From Denitrificimonas halotolerans (GTDB lineage Bacteria > Pseudomonadota > Gammaproteobacteria > Pseudomonadales > Pseudomonadaceae): a stretch of DNA of 64,000 bases. Shown in pieces: positions 1-9,500 of this stretch. Made by a program: the position numbers and the translations under genes. Location: the NCBI RefSeq assembly GCF_034259425.1, contig NZ_JAXIVU010000011.1:1-64000 (forward strand). Reading direction: 5' to 3'. Numbering within the stretch: the first letter of the stretch is position 1; each line of letters begins with the position of its first letter. The notes beneath the pieces are model-generated. The model ran no database searches and had not been told where the DNA came from. It saw only the letters and a list, made by a program, of their open reading frames with translations.

Positions 1-77
1 GCACTACTTAAATGCCCTTTAAGGTATTTTCGTACCGCGTTTATTTTAAAAGCTTTGGTGTGTTTCGGTCTTTTCAT
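1..77 (-). CDS. IS3-family transposase OrfA, N-terminal fragment (cut by window edge)
   Basis: Twenty-five codons are visible from ATG 77. The basic N-terminus and the FKINAVRKYLKG stretch resemble the first helix of the IS150 OrfA helix-turn-helix, which binds the element ends. The frame is open at the window edge. Too little is visible to name the element. Confidence 0.55.
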   Translation of the reverse strand, partial: MKRPKHTKAFKINAVRKYLKGHLSS

Positions 78-122
78 TGTGAACCCTTCCAGTTGAAAGT
101 TTAGTCCAACTTTAGGGGTTCA
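1..122 (-). mobile_element. End of an IS3-family (IS150-group) insertion sequence, continuing outside the window
   Basis: Read on the minus strand, the element starts at 122 with TGAACCCCTAAAGTTGGAC, the kind of terminus seen in IS150-group IS3 elements. About 45 bp inside, an ATG at 77-75 opens a frame reading MKRPKHTKAFKINAV, then RKYLKGHLSS, to the window edge. This resembles the helix-turn-helix N-terminus of an OrfA (InsJ-like) transposase. An inverted pair TGAACCC/GGGTTCA (116-122 and 80-86) encloses the leader of orfA. The other end and orfB lie outside the window, so completeness cannot be judged. The element interrupts the sugar dehydrogenase gene beside it. Confidence 0.75.
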
Positions 123-1171
123 CTCCAGATACCGTACTCTTTCAACTCTTTCACAATATCTACAACACGTGTATTGCGTAAATCAGGACAATCTTCCTTA
201 AAGGTTAAGCCCATAACCAAAACCCTCGCACCTTGCACATGGATGCGTCTTTTTAACATGGCTTTGATTAGCTGACTCACCACATACTCCCCCATGCCAT
301 CGTTAAGACGACGACCAGAAAGGATGATTTCTGGTTGGTAACCGATACTTTGTGCTTTGTGGGTTAGGTAATAAGGGTCTACACCTATACAATGGCCACC
401 TACTAAGCCCGGACGGAAGGGTAAGAAATTCCACTTAGTGCCTGCCGCTTGTAATACGGCTTCGGTGTCTATGCCCAGTTTGTTGAAGATAATGGCCAGT
501 TCGTTAACTAGAGCGATGTTTACGTCACGCTGGGTGTTTTCAATGACCTTGGCGGCTTCGGCTACTTTAATGCTGCTGGCTTTGTGTGTGCCTACGATGA
601 TGATTTCGTTGTATAGGTCATCGACTATGTCGGCAATTTCTGGGGTAGAGCCTGCGGTTACTTTTTTGATGTTGGTAACGCGGTGTTCTTTATCACCGGG
701 GTTAATCCGCTCGGGGCTGTAACCGGCGTAGAAGTCTTGGTTAAATGTTAAGCCTGAAACCCGTTCTAAGACAGGGACGCAGTCGTCTTCGGTGGCACCT
801 GGGTAAACGGTGGATTCATAAATAACGATGTCGCCTTTCTGTAACACTTTACCGATGGTTTCAGAGGCTTTGATAAGCGGTGTTAGGTCCGGCTGTTTGT
901 GTTCGTTGATGGGCGTTGGCACGGTAACTATGTAGACGTTGCAGTCTTTTAAGTCTTCTAGGTTGGCGGTGTAGCTTAGGTATTTTGCTTCGGCGAGTTC
1001 TTCGTCGCTTACTTCCAGGGTGGTGTCATGCCCGGCTTTAAGTGCGTCTATACGTGGTTGGTTGATGTCGAAACCTACTACGGAGCGCTTTTTACCAAAT
1101 TCTACGGCTAGTGGTAGGCCAACGTAACCTAAACCGATAACGGCGAGTTTGATTGCTGAAGGTGTTAGCAT
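101..1171 (-). pseudogene. tviB: UDP-N-acetylhexosamine 6-dehydrogenase (TviB/WbpO type), 3' end cut off by an IS
   Basis: The product would oxidise UDP-GlcNAc or UDP-GalNAc to the uronic acid in O-antigen or capsule precursor synthesis. The N-terminal Rossmann motif GLGYVG (near residue 14), the PTP motif, and the catalytic GGHCIGVDPYYL with its Cys near residue 260 are intact. The frame runs through MGLTFKEDCPDLRNTR and then stops at 356 residues, where the family usually has about 420. The last residues, EPLKLD and the stop, come from the IS3-family end at 122, so the rest of the UDP-binding C-terminal domain is missing. The gene lies downstream of a JUMPstart/ops leader and rfaH, as expected for a polysaccharide operon. 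The protein is probably non-functional. Confidence 0.85.
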
Positions 1172-1190
1172 GGATTGTCCTGTCTATTTC

Positions 1191-1218
1191 TTATCGCGAC
1201 CATAGTCGCTCTTACAAG
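1191..1218. repeat. REP-like palindrome
   Basis: The minus strand reads TTGTAAGAGCGACTATGGTC followed by GCGATAA, a short GCGAC/GTCGC stem with a 4-nt loop. The layout resembles Pseudomonas REP sequences (a GTAGGAGCG...CGCGAA core). It lies between the ops element and the start of the dehydrogenase gene. Only this copy was noticed, so family membership is tentative. Confidence 0.45.
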
Positions 1219-1230
1219 TAGCCTTTAGTG

Positions 1231-1267
1231 TATTCAAGCACGCTACCGCCCATGAGTTATGGCTCCC
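1231..1267 (-). promoter_or_regulatory. JUMPstart leader with perfect ops element
   Basis: The minus strand contains GGCGGTAGCGTG at 1250-1239, an exact match to the ops core. Upstream of it is GGGAGC...AACTCATG, which matches the conserved 5' half of JUMPstart. Ops is the paused-transcript signal that recruits RfaH to elongating RNA polymerase, allowing read-through of long polysaccharide operons. It lies about 70 bp upstream of the dehydrogenase start and just downstream of rfaH. The remainder of 1172-1432 holds no convincing gene. Confidence 0.85.
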
Positions 1268-1432
1268 AACATGCCGGTTGCTCTTGAGTTGTGCCGCATG
1301 TGCGGTGTTGCTTTGTGCTTCTATGCTGTAGCTGTCTATGGATTGCTTCGCTACGATTCTGCGTGATCGCATCGCGATGAGCAGTGCTAACAATCGCACC
1401 CACAGTATCAATGCTCACACTGGCGAGTGTCT

Positions 1433-1939
1433 TTAAGAGTATTCCTCACTGCGCAGGGCTGTTTCTTCTATTTCGATGCTTTGCTGCTGGCCAAGCATGT
1501 CTAAAAATATCAGGCAGCGCTCTTCCCCTTTAGGCATATTGTAAATGGCCTGTAACCCTGCAAAGGGGCCATCGCTGATCTGTACTTTGTCACCGCTCCT
1601 AAACAGCGGTTGGGCTTGGTCTTGCTTTTCACTGGTCTGCTCTAGGGCCAAGATGCTATCCATCACCTGCCCTGGGACAGTTGCCGGTATGCCTCCAAAG
1701 CGTACAAAGCCATTCACTCCACGGGTGCTACGCAGCGCGTTAAAGTTCGCCGTACTTTTGTCCAGCTGAATAAAAATATAGTTTGGAAATAAAGGCTCAA
1801 TGCGCTCGATACGCTTGCCTTGAACAATTTTCTGCCGTTTGATTTGCGGCAAACACGTTGTATAGCCTTGGTTTTCTATGTTCTGTTGCGCGCGCTGTTC
1901 TTGTCGCGCTTTGCAGTGCAGTAAATACCAAGCGTTCAT
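1433..1939 (-). CDS. rfaH: Transcription antiterminator RfaH (NusG paralogue)
   Basis: This 168-residue protein has an N-terminal NGN domain (about 1-100: MNAWYLLHCKARQEQRAQQN, then IENQGY, then FPNYIFIQL) and a short C-terminal KOW domain (about 115-160: FRSGDKVQISDGPFAGLQAI). Length and motifs fit RfaH rather than NusG, which is longer. RfaH binds ops in the nontemplate strand and couples transcription to translation of horizontally acquired surface-polysaccharide operons. The ops element directly downstream supports this name. The start follows an AAAGG ribosome site. The gene looks intact although its apparent target operon is broken. Confidence 0.88.
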   Translation of the reverse strand: MNAWYLLHCKARQEQRAQQNIENQGYTTCLPQIKRQKIVQGKRIERIEPLFPNYIFIQLDKSTANFNALRSTRGVNGFVRFGGIPATVPGQVMDSILALEQTSEKQDQAQPLFRSGDKVQISDGPFAGLQAIYNMPKGEERCLIFLDMLGQQQSIEIEETALRSEEYS

Positions 1940-2002
1940 TGCCTTTCATCCTATTTTATTTTCTCGTGTCGCCCATCAATATGAATAAGCGGTCTGCAAA
2001 AA

Positions 2003-2589
2003 CTATAAGGCCTTTTTGCGCGCACGAATTGCGATGCGCACCAAGGCAACGAAGATGCCCAACATACCGCCAAGTACAATACCTACCGCAACAATCATAG
2101 TTTTCTTGGGTTTAATTGGGGCGGTCGGCACTTCAGCTGCTTCATCAACCACAACCACAGACGTCTGAGTATCATCAAGCGTATAGGCTTTTAACAACCC
2201 AAGATGCGTCTTCAGCTCGCGATACCCTTTAATGAGGGCACATACACTTCATCAAAAAACCTATTGCGTAGCTGTAAAGAGTTAAGGTGTGTTTTAAAAA
2301 CCCCGTACACATTACCTACAGTAAGCTCTTTTACTCCTGTATTGCGAAACGCCTCCATACGCCCTTCGTTATAACCTTGAATGGCATAAGCTGGCGGGGG
2401 TACTAGGGTCGCTTGCGTTTGATAAATAGGCGTGGCCAATAATGCGTAGGCCAAGGCAAGTACAGTAAAAATCGCAGTCATGATGACAACAAGCACTTTT
2501 TCTTGCCAAAGAGACTGGATCAATTCAAACAGATCAATCTCATCTGCGTTCACTGTCGAGGCGGGTGTAGGTGTGGTATGCGGACTCAC
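2003..2589 (-). pseudogene. wzz: O-antigen chain-length determinant Wzz, internally deleted and frameshifted
   Basis: The N-terminal part (GTG 2589, ribosome site AAGGAG) has the Wzz domain: a cytoplasmic DEIDLFELIQSLWQEK segment, the first membrane helix, and ATPIYQTQATLVPP. It stops at 2212 after about 125 residues. A different frame just past it (about 2222-2003) encodes ELKTHLGLLKAYTLDD, then APIKPKK and the second membrane helix with a basic tail, which is the Wzz C-terminus. Normal Wzz has about 320-370 residues and a long periplasmic coiled coil. Most of that coil is missing here and the two ends are out of frame. The product cannot be a functional chain-length regulator. Confidence 0.8.
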
Positions 2590-2779
2590 GTTGGCTCCTT
2601 AAGTGCTTTTATGCGACCAGGGCGTCGATTGTGCAGCCCTTGTTTCAAATCCTTGGCTCGTACGCGTGCCAAAGCCGACCTATCTTAAGTGCAAGGCCTT
2701 TATATTACTAGGATTTATGTGGTTATTGAGTAACAGATCACTCTTTCCAGCGAGGTTGCTCTGCAACATGGTCTTAAAC

Positions 2780-2853
2780 TTAGCCTTCCACCTTCTAGCT
2801 AGTTGGAAAGTGAAAGGCTAAAAGTCGGGAAGCTTGCAAAGCGGCTCCCCTTC
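2780..2853 (-). terminator. Hairpins downstream of sppA, possible terminator
   Basis: Downstream of the sppA stop, the minus strand carries GGGAAG...CTTCCC followed by GACTTTT (about 2853-2818). A second inverted repeat TTAGCCTT...AAGGCTAA follows (2780-2821). The U-run is short, so strength is uncertain. The 280-bp gap 2590-2869 holds nothing else I can support. Confidence 0.45.
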
Positions 2854-2869
2854 CCAGTGCGTTGCGCTC

Positions 2870-3916
2870 TTAACGCAACTGGGGGCCATTAAACCCAGCC
2901 CAAATTGCTAAGCGCTCGGCGACGCTGGCACCAAACTTTTTAGCGAAGCGATCAAAGGGGGACTCTTCTAAGGTGAAATCCACTAAGCGCTCATGACCAA
3001 TGATTTCACGTGCCACATAGCTGCTATTGCCAAGTGCATCCACCAAGCCCAGCTCTAATGCTTGTTCGCCCGACCAAATCAGGCCAGAAAACAGTTCAGG
3101 GTGTTCTTTATCTTTTAAACGATCACCGCGGCCTTGTTTCACGCTATCAATGAACTGGCGGTGAGTGGTATTAAGAACAGTTTTCCAAAAAGCGGTTTCT
3201 TCGGCATTTTGTGGTTGGAATGGGTCAAGGAAGGCTTTATGTTCGCCCGAGGTATATAAGCGGCGATCAATGCCAAGTTTGTCCATGGCCCCCACAAAAC
3301 CAAAACCGGCTGCAGTAACGCCAATAGAACCCACTAAACTGGATTTATCTGCATAGATTTCATCAGCGGCACTGGCAATGTAGTACGCACCGGATGCGCC
3401 TAAGTCCGTGATCACCGCATATACTTTGGTATCTGGGTGTAGGCTGCGCAAGCGACGGATTTCATCATAAATGTAGCCGGACTGTACTGGGCTACCGCCT
3501 GGGCTGTTGATCCGCAATACAATGCCTTTGGTGTTTTTATCTTTAAAGGCTGCACGCAAGGCGCTGACGATGTTATCGGCACTGGCCCGCTCTTGGTCGG
3601 CGATCATGCCGCGCACTTCGATCAATGCTGTGTGCGCACCTGTGCTGGTGGTTGCTTTGCTACCGCCAAACGGCGAAAAGAAAAACAGCATGCTGATTAA
3701 GTAAGCAAAGCCCAAAATTTTAAAGAAGATGCCCCAACGGCGTTTACGGCGCTGTTCATCGACGTTTGCCAGTACAGCTTTTTCTAACAGTTTCCAGGTT
3801 TTTTGATCGATCTGATTATCCGGCACGGTGGTTTCCTTCATCTTTGGCGCTGGTTTTTCTAAATAACTGTCATCGGTCCAAGGATCTTTGCGATGTTCAT
3901 CGTTGTTGTCGGTCAT
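2870..3916 (-). CDS. sppA: Signal peptide peptidase SppA, S49 family (short form)
   Basis: A membrane-anchored serine protease that degrades cleaved signal peptides. I start it at the ATG at 3916 (MTDNNDE), because it overlaps the HAD gene's stop as ATGA; a longer frame exists upstream. There is a single N-terminal membrane helix (near residues 70-90, ILGFAYLISMLFFFSPFGG), then an S49 domain with NSPGGSPVQSG, the nucleophile region DLGASGAYYIASAAD and the Lys region ADKSSLVGSIGV. At about 348 residues it matches the short single-domain SppA, not the 618-residue E. coli type. Order with the HAD gene, rluC and rne is that seen in Pseudomonas. Confidence 0.88.
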   Translation of the reverse strand: MTDNNDEHRKDPWTDDSYLEKPAPKMKETTVPDNQIDQKTWKLLEKAVLANVDEQRRKRRWGIFFKILGFAYLISMLFFFSPFGGSKATTSTGAHTALIEVRGMIADQERASADNIVSALRAAFKDKNTKGIVLRINSPGGSPVQSGYIYDEIRRLRSLHPDTKVYAVITDLGASGAYYIASAADEIYADKSSLVGSIGVTAAGFGFVGAMDKLGIDRRLYTSGEHKAFLDPFQPQNAEETAFWKTVLNTTHRQFIDSVKQGRGDRLKDKEHPELFSGLIWSGEQALELGLVDALGNSSYVAREIIGHERLVDFTLEESPFDRFAKKFGASVAERLAIWAGFNGPQLR

Positions 3917-4599
3917 GCTGAGCCCCTTGCGAGTAAGGTGTTGGGTTGTTGCGCTAACCAAGCGGTCAACTCAGTAAAGTGGTCAATGGCTAAAACAGGC
4001 TGTTCTTTCTGTAACACACTCAAAGGTTGCGCCCCATAACTGACCGCCACACTGGGCATCTGCGCATTGCTGGCCATACGTAAATCAAACGGTGAATCGC
4101 CCACCATAATGGCCTGCTGCGGTGCCACTGCGCAGTGCTGTAAGATTTCGTGCAGCATCAGTGGGTCAGGTTTGCTGCGTGTTTCATCAGCGCAGCGGGT
4201 GATATCAAAATAATCAACCATCTGATGCCCGCTCAACACGCGGTGCAGCCCGCGGCGACTTTTACCGGTGGCAACAGCCAGCTGATAACCGGCGCTGCGA
4301 TAATTGTCTAACGCATCCAGCACTCCGGGGTAAAACTTCGAGGGCTGTGCTTCTAATTCAATGTAGTGATCGCTGTAGGCTTGGATAAAGCGTTGTTTCA
4401 GTTCAGCTGCTTCTGCCTCAGGGTACAACACATCATAAGCCTGCGGCATGGCCAAACCAATAATGGCGCGGATGTTGTCATCGGTGCACCGCGGCACACC
4501 ACAGCTGTCCGAGGCCATATGCATGGCTTCGATGATGCGTCCAATCGAGTCCACCAAAGTGCCATCCCAATCAAAGATCAATACACTCAGCTTATCCAC
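3913..4599 (-). CDS. HAD-IA family phosphatase (Gph-like)
   Basis: This 228-residue protein is a haloacid-dehalogenase-type hydrolase. Motif I DWDGTLVDS (nucleophile Asp near residue 10), motif II VATGKSRRG, the motif III Lys in RSKPDP, and motif IV MVGDSPFDLRMA are all present. The helical cap after motif I is that of phosphoglycolate-phosphatase relatives. Substrate cannot be read from sequence. The gene is translationally coupled to sppA by a 4-nt overlap and sits between rluC and sppA as in Pseudomonas. Confidence 0.85.
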   Translation of the reverse strand: MDKLSVLIFDWDGTLVDSIGRIIEAMHMASDSCGVPRCTDDNIRAIIGLAMPQAYDVLYPEAEAAELKQRFIQAYSDHYIELEAQPSKFYPGVLDALDNYRSAGYQLAVATGKSRRGLHRVLSGHQMVDYFDITRCADETRSKPDPLMLHEILQHCAVAPQQAIMVGDSPFDLRMASNAQMPSVAVSYGAQPLSVLQKEQPVLAIDHFTELTAWLAQQPNTLLARGSA

Positions 4600-4779
4600 T
4601 CAAATCTCCTGAAAAATAAACAACATGTGCACGCCGCACTATTAGACTGCTATTGATGCGCAACTGATGCGCAACGGCCCCGCAAATTCAGACACCAACA
4701 GTTTTTAGGCTGCTCTTTTAGGGGCCAGCACAAATCGACACACCATCAATGCAGCTAAATGCCAACCGCAATGACTCGC

Positions 4780-5739
4780 CTACGCTTGCTCAAGCTGTGC
4801 CACCACAGCCTGCCACTGTTCATCCGGGTCGGCATGCACGGCCAATACTTCGCCGTCGGGCAGGGTCACTTTCAAATCACTAGCATGTAAAAATAAACGC
4901 TTACCGCCCAGTTCGCGGATTTCTTTACTGAAGATGTCATCGCCGTATTTGCTATCACCCGCAATGGCATGGCCAGCATATAAGGCATGCACGCGAATTT
5001 GGTGAGTGCGACCGGTAATGGGGCTGGCTTCTACTAAGGTGGCGTAATCACCAAAACGGCGCAGTACTTTAAATAGGGTCAGCGCCTCTTTACCTTCTGG
5101 GTTCACTTCCACTAAGCGCTCACCAGAACGCAGGTTGCTTCTCTGCAACGGCGCATCCACCTGTTTACGTGTGGCCGGCCAGCGCCCGCGCACCAGTGCC
5201 ATATAACCTTTGTCCACACCATCACCGCGCAGCGCTTCATGCAGGTAGCGCAACATGCTGCGGCGCTTGGCGATCATCAGTAAACCGGAGGTGTCACGAT
5301 CTAAACGGTGAACCAGTTCCATTTCTTTGTTCTGTGGGCGTATCTGGCGAAAGGCTTCAATCACGCCATAATTCAAACCGCTGCCCCCATGCACGGCAAT
5401 GCCTGCAGGCTTATTCAGCACAATCAGGCCCTTATCTTCATACACAATGGCAGCTTCAAGACGCTCCAACAGACCTTTAGCAATGGGCGCGGGTTCATCT
5501 GCTTGGGTCATACGTATCGGCGGCACACGCACCACATCACCGGCTTTGATTTTATAATCAGGCTTAATGCGGCCTTTATTCACCCGCACTTCCCCTTTAC
5601 GCAAAATGCGGTAAATCATGGTCTTTGGCACACCTTTTAAGCGCGCCAATAGAAAGTTATCAATCCGCTGTCCTTCTAACCCTGCTGACACTTCAAGCAG
5701 CTGCACACCCATCAAGGCTTGCGAGTCTGGTTTTGTCAT
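4780..5739 (-). CDS. rluC: 23S rRNA pseudouridine synthase RluC
   Basis: The 319-residue protein has an N-terminal S4 RNA-binding domain (about 20-80, QRIDNFLLARLKGVPKTMIY) followed by an RluA-family catalytic domain with HRLDRDTSGLLM (catalytic Asp near residue 148) and TGRTHQIRVH. RluC converts U955, U2504 and U2580 of 23S rRNA in E. coli. The gene is divergent from rne across a long leader, the usual partnership in gammaproteobacteria. It is separated from the HAD gene by 180 bp. Confidence 0.93.
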   Translation of the reverse strand: MTKPDSQALMGVQLLEVSAGLEGQRIDNFLLARLKGVPKTMIYRILRKGEVRVNKGRIKPDYKIKAGDVVRVPPIRMTQADEPAPIAKGLLERLEAAIVYEDKGLIVLNKPAGIAVHGGSGLNYGVIEAFRQIRPQNKEMELVHRLDRDTSGLLMIAKRRSMLRYLHEALRGDGVDKGYMALVRGRWPATRKQVDAPLQRSNLRSGERLVEVNPEGKEALTLFKVLRRFGDYATLVEASPITGRTHQIRVHALYAGHAIAGDSKYGDDIFSKEIRELGGKRLFLHASDLKVTLPDGEVLAVHADPDEQWQAVVAQLEQA

Positions 5740-6573
5740 AAATCTAAATATCCAAAATAGTTCGGCAACTCAATGCGCGTATGTTAGCAACAATCGACCA
5801 TCGACACTCAGCAAAATTCATAAACCGCAATCAGCTGCAGCTGTAGAGTTGTCATTTGCCGACACGTTTCAAGCGGTAAGTCCCTCGCTGCACACAGGGT
5901 TACTGGCAAGTCGTTATGGGGTGAGCATTCCAGCGCAACAACACCCAGCCACCCCACATACCCGCCTTTACAGTTGACCTGTGGTTTTTCTAGGTGTCGC
6001 TCGGTGGCTTTGCTACCGAGATTCTGATTGAAGCAAACAGCGCATGCTGCTATATTCGCACCGCTGCCTTTAGATAGGGAGTCAGAGCAAGAACCAATGC
6101 TAAAAGAATCTAAAACAAAACATTGTCATTCTTAATTCTGGTAATAATTTTTGTACAGGTCACAGACCACCTCGCTAAACACTATGAATTTAGCCAAAGC
6201 TGTCTTGAAACATAATCCGCGAACGCACAATGCGATCGTATTTTTATAAACCCGCTCACGAACATATCGAGCGGCACCCGATTGATCAGGGACATGTGTA
6301 GGGTGGAGATGCACAGTAAGATTGACTTGCGTAGCCATGTGCTTTGATTCAGACGTTTCATCACGTCCGCGGCAATCACTGATTCCTCCTCCTAATACAA
6401 GTCAGCTGCACCGTAGTTTTAAGTGTGGCTCGCTGGAGACGCTGTCGCGACTGAGGCTTATGACCTTATGTACGCTAGACACGGTTAAAATTTAACTGCG
6501 CGACCCCAACACCGACCCTTATGTCGTGTGTGCCAATGATGTGCTCCGTGAACACGGAATATATTGGTAAACC
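5740..6573 (+). promoter_or_regulatory. Long rluC-rne intergenic region, presumed rne 5' leader
   Basis: These 834 bases between divergent rluC and rne hold no convincing gene; the short frames here lack recognisable protein character. RNase E autoregulates through its own long structured 5' UTR in enteric bacteria and pseudomonads, so this is the expected place for that leader. Visible hairpins are CTCGGTGG/CTACCGAG with loop near 6000-6020, and TCCGTG-AA-CACGGA at 6545-6558, just upstream of the weak ribosome site of rne. I cannot assign promoters confidently. Confidence 0.5.
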
Positions 6574-9500
6574 ATGAAAAGAATGCTAATCAACGCAACT
6601 CAACCCGAAGAGTTGCGTGTCGCGCTAGTCGATGGACAGAAGCTCTTTGACCTCGACATTGAGTCGGGTGCGCGCGAGCAAAAGAAATCCAACATCTACA
6701 AAGGCCGCATCACCCGCGTTGAACCCAGCTTAGAAGCCGCCTTTGTCGACTTCGGCTCCGAGCGCCACGGCTTCCTCCCCCTCAAAGAAATCTCCCGCGA
6801 ATACTTCAAAAAAACTGGTGAAAACAGCGGTCGCGTCAACATTAAAGACGTGCTCACCGAAGGCCAGGAAGTCATTGTTCAAGTTGAAAAAGAAGAGCGC
6901 GGTAACAAAGGCGCAGCCCTGACCACCTTCATCAGTCTGGCTGGCCGCTACATGGTATTGATGCCCAACAACCCACGTGCCGGCGGTATTTCACGCCGCA
7001 TCGAAGGTGAAGAGCGCAACGAATTACGCGAAGCACTCAATGCCCTCAACTCCCCTGCCGACATGGGCTTAATTGTCCGTACTGCTGGTTTAGGTCGTAG
7101 CAGTCAAGAACTGCAGTGGGATTTGGACTACCTCGTCCAACTCTGGACTGCAATCAAAGACGCCGCCGACACGCGCAGCGCGCCGTTTTTGATTTACCAA
7201 GAAAGTAACGTCATTATCCGCGCGATTCGCGACTATTTACGTCAAGATATCGGCGAAGTATTGATTGACAGCACCGACGCTCAAGAAGAAGCCTTAAGCT
7301 TTATTCGTCAGGTGATGCCGCAGTACGCCGACAAGATCAAGCTGTATCAAGACAGCGTTCCACTGTTTAACCGCTTCCAAATCGAAAGCCAGATCGAAAC
7401 CGCTTTCCAACGTGAAGTTAAACTACCATCAGGCGGTGCGCTGGTCATCGACCCCACCGAAGCGTTAGTTTCCATCGACATTAACTCGGCGCGCGCCACC
7501 CGCGGTAGCGACATTGAAGAGACCGCCCTGCAAACCAACTTAGAAGCGGCTGAAGAAATCGCCCGTCAACTGCGTTTGCGTGATATCGGCGGCCTGATTG
7601 TCATCGACTTTATCGATATGACACCAGCCAAAAACCAACGTGCCGTTGAAGACCGCATGCGCGAATGCTTAGGTGCTGACCGTGCCCGTGTTCAAGTGGG
7701 TCGTATCTCACGCTTTGGTTTGTTGGAAATGTCCCGTCAGCGTTTACGCCCATCCCTCGGCGAAAGCAGTGGTGTGGTGTGCCCACGCTGTAACGGCCAA
7801 GGCATTATCCGTGACGTTGAATCCTTATCTCTAGCCATTCTGCGCTTAATCGAAGAAGAAGCCCTGAAGGATCGCACCGCTGAAGTGCGTGCTCGCGTAC
7901 CTTTCCAGGTGGCTGCATTCTTGTTAAATGAAAAGCGTAACGCCATTACAAAGATTGAGCTGCGCACCCGCGTACGTATCTTTATCCTGCCAGATGAGCA
8001 CCTCGAAACACCGCACTTTGAAGTGATTCGTTTACGTGATGACAGCCCAGAAGCGTTATCCGGTCAGTCCAGCTATGAAATGGCGCCAGAAGAAACCGAA
8101 GAAGTTCAACCGGTGAGCGCTACGCGTTCTTTGGTACGTGAAGAAGCCGCAGTGAAAACCACCACGGCTGAGCGTTTAGCACCACCGCCGGTACAAGCCG
8201 CTCCTACTGCAGCACCAGCTGAAGTGAAGAAAGCACACACAAGCAAGTTCAAAGGCTTGGTAAAATCGCTCGTTGGTTTATTTGCCAGCAACAATGAAGA
8301 AAAAGCCAACGCAGATACTGCTCAAGCGGAACCTGCTGAGCGTCCAAACCAGAACAACCGCAACAATGAGCGCCGTAACAACAATGAGCGTTCACAAAAC
8401 AATCGTCGCAACAACCGCAACACGCGCGATCGCGACCGCGACCGCGATGAAGAGCGCAAGCCACGTGAAAACGGTCGTGACAATGCCGCTGAGCGTGACA
8501 GCAACCAACGTGACAACAACCCGCGCGATCATAAGCGTGATAACACGCACAACAAGCGTGAGCAAAACGAGAACCGCCGTGAGCGCCCGCAACGCGACGA
8601 ACGCCCACAGCGTGAAGAGCGTCAGCAGCGTGACGAACGCCCTGCACGTCAGGAACGTCAGGAGCGCCCAGAGCGTAACGAACGCAATGAGCGTTCTGAG
8701 CAGCGCCCAACCCGTGAACTGCGCCCAGCGCTTGATACACCTGAACAGCGTCAACCACGCGGTGCAGCGATTCAAGCCCAAGCTCAGGCTCAGGTACAAC
8801 AAGCGCAAGAGCAAAACGAGCAACGCCCACAACAGCGCGACAACCAGCAAGCCGATGAGCAGCGCCCAGCCCGTCCAGAACGCCAAGAGCGCGCACCTAA
8901 AGCTGTGGATGTCGATGAAACGCCAGACAATAAGGCGCTAGAGTCGCACGACAAGCAAGAGAAGAACGGTCCCGAGGAAGAACGTCCACGTCGCCGTTCA
9001 CGCGGTCAGCGTCGTCGCAGCAACCGTCGTGAGCGTCAGCAACAAGATACCGCTCACAACAACGATACAGCCACTGAGCACAACACCGCTGAAAGCAATA
9101 CTGCTGATAAAGCAACGGCAGCGCCAACGCCAGAAAAAGCCGCTGCACCTAAAGCTGACGCAGCAGCAAAAGCTCAGGCTGAAGCCGCTCAAGACGTTGC
9201 CCAAGTAGCTGCAACTGTTGCCATCGCAGCAGCTGCCGCTGAGCCGAAAGCAACTGACCTCGCCAGTGATGCTGCAGCCGGCCGTAACGCCGTTGCCACT
9301 GTTGACCCGAGCCAAGTGCAAACAGCCGCTGCGCAACCTACGCAATCACTGTTGCAAATCTCGGAGCCAGACTTAGCTAAGGCACCTGCATCAGCGAGCT
9401 CGCCTGCGCCAGCAGCAGAGCAAGCAGCTGAACCTGCCGCTCAGCCTAAACCGGCTGAGAAAGCAGAAAAGCCTGCAAACAAAGCACTGTCTGGTCCTGC

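Noticed and set aside
1184..1411. Open frame of 75 codons on the minus strand between rfaH and the dehydrogenase
   Set aside because: It spans the JUMPstart/ops leader and a REP-like palindrome and lacks protein character; the leader explains the region.
6132..6379. Short minus-strand frames in the rluC-rne gap
   Set aside because: They overlap each other in different frames, have no convincing ribosome site and look like chance frames in the leader.
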